Shown one piece after another: positions 62,650-64,000 of a DNA stretch of 64,000 bases (positions are counted from its first letter, which is position 1; every line of letters begins with the position of its first letter). The stretch spans positions 620,001-684,000 of the forward strand of contig NZ_JAAOZC010000001.1 of assembly GCF_011761305.1 (NCBI RefSeq), in the 5' to 3' direction. A program made the position numbers and the translations under genes. The notes under the pieces are model-generated. The model was given only the letters and a program-made list of their open reading frames with translations, ran no database searches and was not told where the DNA came from. The DNA is from Sphingomonas vulcanisoli (GTDB lineage Bacteria > Pseudomonadota > Alphaproteobacteria > Sphingomonadales > Sphingomonadaceae).

Positions 62650-64000
62650 ATGAAAGGGGTTTCGGTAGCGCGCTGGCGCACGGGCGCGCTTGCAAGCGCC
62701 GCATGGATCGCGTGCGCCGCGTCGCCGGCCCTTGCGCAGCAGCTCCAGGATCCTGCCGGTCCTCCCCCGCCCCCACTGGGCGCCGCCGGACTGCCGAGCA
62801 GCGACACAGCGGACAAGGTCGATTTCGCCGCCGACAATCTCGATTATGACGACAAGGCCGATATCGTCACCGCCACCGGCGATGTGCGGATGCTTCGCGC
62901 CGGCAGCCGCCTGCGCGCCGACAAGGTCGTCTGGAACCGCAATACGGGCCAAGTGACCGCCACCGGCCATATCGCGACGATCAATTCGGCGGGCGATACT
63001 TTGTACGGCGACAGCGCCGTGCTGACCGACGATTTCAAGAACGGCGTCGTCCAGAACATGCTCTACGTGCTGGCCGACGGCGGACGGCTGGCGGCCGAGC
63101 GCGGTGAGCGCAAGGACAAGATCCAGATCCTGGAACATGCCGCTTATTCGCCATGCCGCGTCACCGATGACGACGGCTGCCCCAAGCGGCCGAGCTGGCA
63201 GATCACCGCGCTGCGCATCGTGCGCGACGGCAATCGCCATCGCATCTTCTACAAGGATGCGCGCTTCAGCCTGTTCGGCCTCCCGATCCTTTGGCTGCCC
63301 GCCTTCTCGCATCCCGACGGCAGCCAGCAGGGCGGCGGCGGATCGGGGCTGCTGCTGCCCAATTTCCAATATAGCAAGACCGTCGGCGCCGAACTTGAAC
63401 TACCCTACTACCGGCGTTTCGGCCCCAATCGCGACATCACGATCACGCCGCATATCTACACCGCGGTCGCGCCCGCACTGGAGGTGGATTATCGTGCGCT
63501 GGAGGGCCATGGCGCCTATGAAGCCAAGGGCATGATCACCTATGGATCGCGCCTGCCCGCCGTGACCACGACCCAATCGCTCAACACCGACAAGGGCGTC
63601 CGCGGATATGTCGATCTGCACGGCACCTATCAGCTCGGCACCTATTGGACGCTGACCGGCCAGATCCGCGCCGAATCCGACAAGACCTTCATGTATCGCT
63701 ATGCGATCAACAATGATGATCGCCTGCGGTCCACGCTGGAGGCCGATCGCATCGATGACAACAGCCTGCTGACCATCGCGGGCTGGTTCACGCAAACGGT
63801 TCGCGCGGATGAGAAGCAAAGCCAGCAGCCGATCGCTTTGCCCGCGATCGATTACCGCCGCCGCATCCAGGATCCCTGGGCGGGCGGCGTCTTCCAGGTC
63901 GAGCTCAACAGCTTGGCGCTGACCCGGACCGAAGGCCAGGACACGCAGCGCGTGTTCGCGGGCATCGAATGGGATCTGCGCAAGATCACCCCGCTCGGCC
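62650..64000 (+). CDS. lptD: LPS-assembly protein LptD, N-terminal part
   Basis: The frame starts at ATG 62650 and stays open to the window edge (450 codons). A signal peptide (WIACAASPALA, cut before QQLQD near residue 29) is followed by an OstA-like N-terminal domain (FAADNLDYDDKADIVTATGD; LRADKVVWNRNTGQVTATGH). The start of the LptD barrel is seen (YKDARFSLFGLPILWLPAFS; SGLLLPNFQYSKTVG). LptD forms the outer-membrane gate for LPS. It is divergent from pepA with 114 bases between starts. Confidence 0.93.
   Translation, partial: MKGVSVARWRTGALASAAWIACAASPALAQQLQDPAGPPPPPLGAAGLPSSDTADKVDFAADNLDYDDKADIVTATGDVRMLRAGSRLRADKVVWNRNTGQVTATGHIATINSAGDTLYGDSAVLTDDFKNGVVQNMLYVLADGGRLAAERGERKDKIQILEHAAYSPCRVTDDDGCPKRPSWQITALRIVRDGNRHRIFYKDARFSLFGLPILWLPAFSHPDGSQQGGGGSGLLLPNFQYSKTVGAELELPYYRRFGPNRDITITPHIYTAVAPALEVDYRALEGHGAYEAKGMITYGSRLPAVTTTQSLNTDKGVRGYVDLHGTYQLGTYWTLTGQIRAESDKTFMYRYAINNDDRLRSTLEADRIDDNSLLTIAGWFTQTVRADEKQSQQPIALPAIDYRRRIQDPWAGGVFQVELNSLALTRTEGQDTQRVFAGIEWDLRKITPLG

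Overview
The window is a high-GC stretch from an alphaproteobacterial chromosome, most likely Sphingomonas or a close relative. The group is supported by CckA, GcrA and HdaA, by an alphaproteobacterial-type LexA box (GAAC-N7-GAAC) in front of recA, by duplicated F-type ATPase b subunits in the order I-a-c-b'-b, and by a Tad-type pilus locus. The narrower assignment rests on recalled gene neighbourhoods and is inference. Coding density is very high. Many neighbouring genes share ATGA, GTGA or TGATG junctions, which suggests translationally coupled operons. No tRNA, rRNA, prophage, transposase or CRISPR array was found.

Layout: (1) 1-4020, minus strand, the glycine cleavage operon gcvT-gcvH-methyltransferase-gcvPA-gcvPB behind a tandem glycine riboswitch. 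(2) 4093-7835, a lipoprotein, homoserine kinase, RNase HI, a small Gre-type factor and a D-arginine-dehydrogenase-like oxidoreductase. (3) 7883-14462, a Tad pilus locus cpaA-B-C-D-E-tadB-tadC. It has no cpaF motor ATPase and no pilin, and its CpaD is short. (4) 14530-18551, an HhH-domain membrane protein, two tandem secreted EF-hand paralogues, a small secreted protein and an M28 peptidase. (5) 18749-25830, recA with an SOS promoter, a lone receiver protein, cckA, an M13 peptidase, smpB and a PepSY-like membrane protein. (6) 25830-31408, dapA, a soluble lytic transglycosylase, a DUF4174 protein and parE. (7) 31555-38890, a LysR-apaG-metZ cluster, glutathione peroxidase, a 58-residue membrane protein, leuB, recO and uvrC. 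(8) 38940-42037, a DUF4337 protein and the ATP synthase Fo operon. (9) 42169-47881, a large lipoprotein of glycosidase-like appearance, radC, a DUF465 protein, an orphan ABC-2 permease, gcrA, greB and a GFA protein. (10) 48004-56864, aspS, rnd, ppx, ppk, hdaA and an unknown membrane protein. (11) 57061-62535, purM, purN, small genes, a TMEM175-like channel, ndk and pepA. (12) 62650 to the end, the 5' part of lptD.

Most genes are housekeeping. Three cell-cycle regulators (CckA, GcrA, HdaA) lie within 40 kb. HdaA heads a unit with polyphosphate kinase and exopolyphosphatase.

The gaps between genes hold at least ten palindromic or mosaic repeat elements of several families. One of them supplies the Shine-Dalgarno sequence of purN inside a 9-bp hairpin that stops three bases before the GTG start. 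The points most worth a second look are the Tad locus without its ATPase, the repeat that serves as a ribosome-binding site, the large secreted glycosidase-like lipoprotein, and the tandem EF-hand pair. I did not find a clearly new multi-gene defence or metabolic system.
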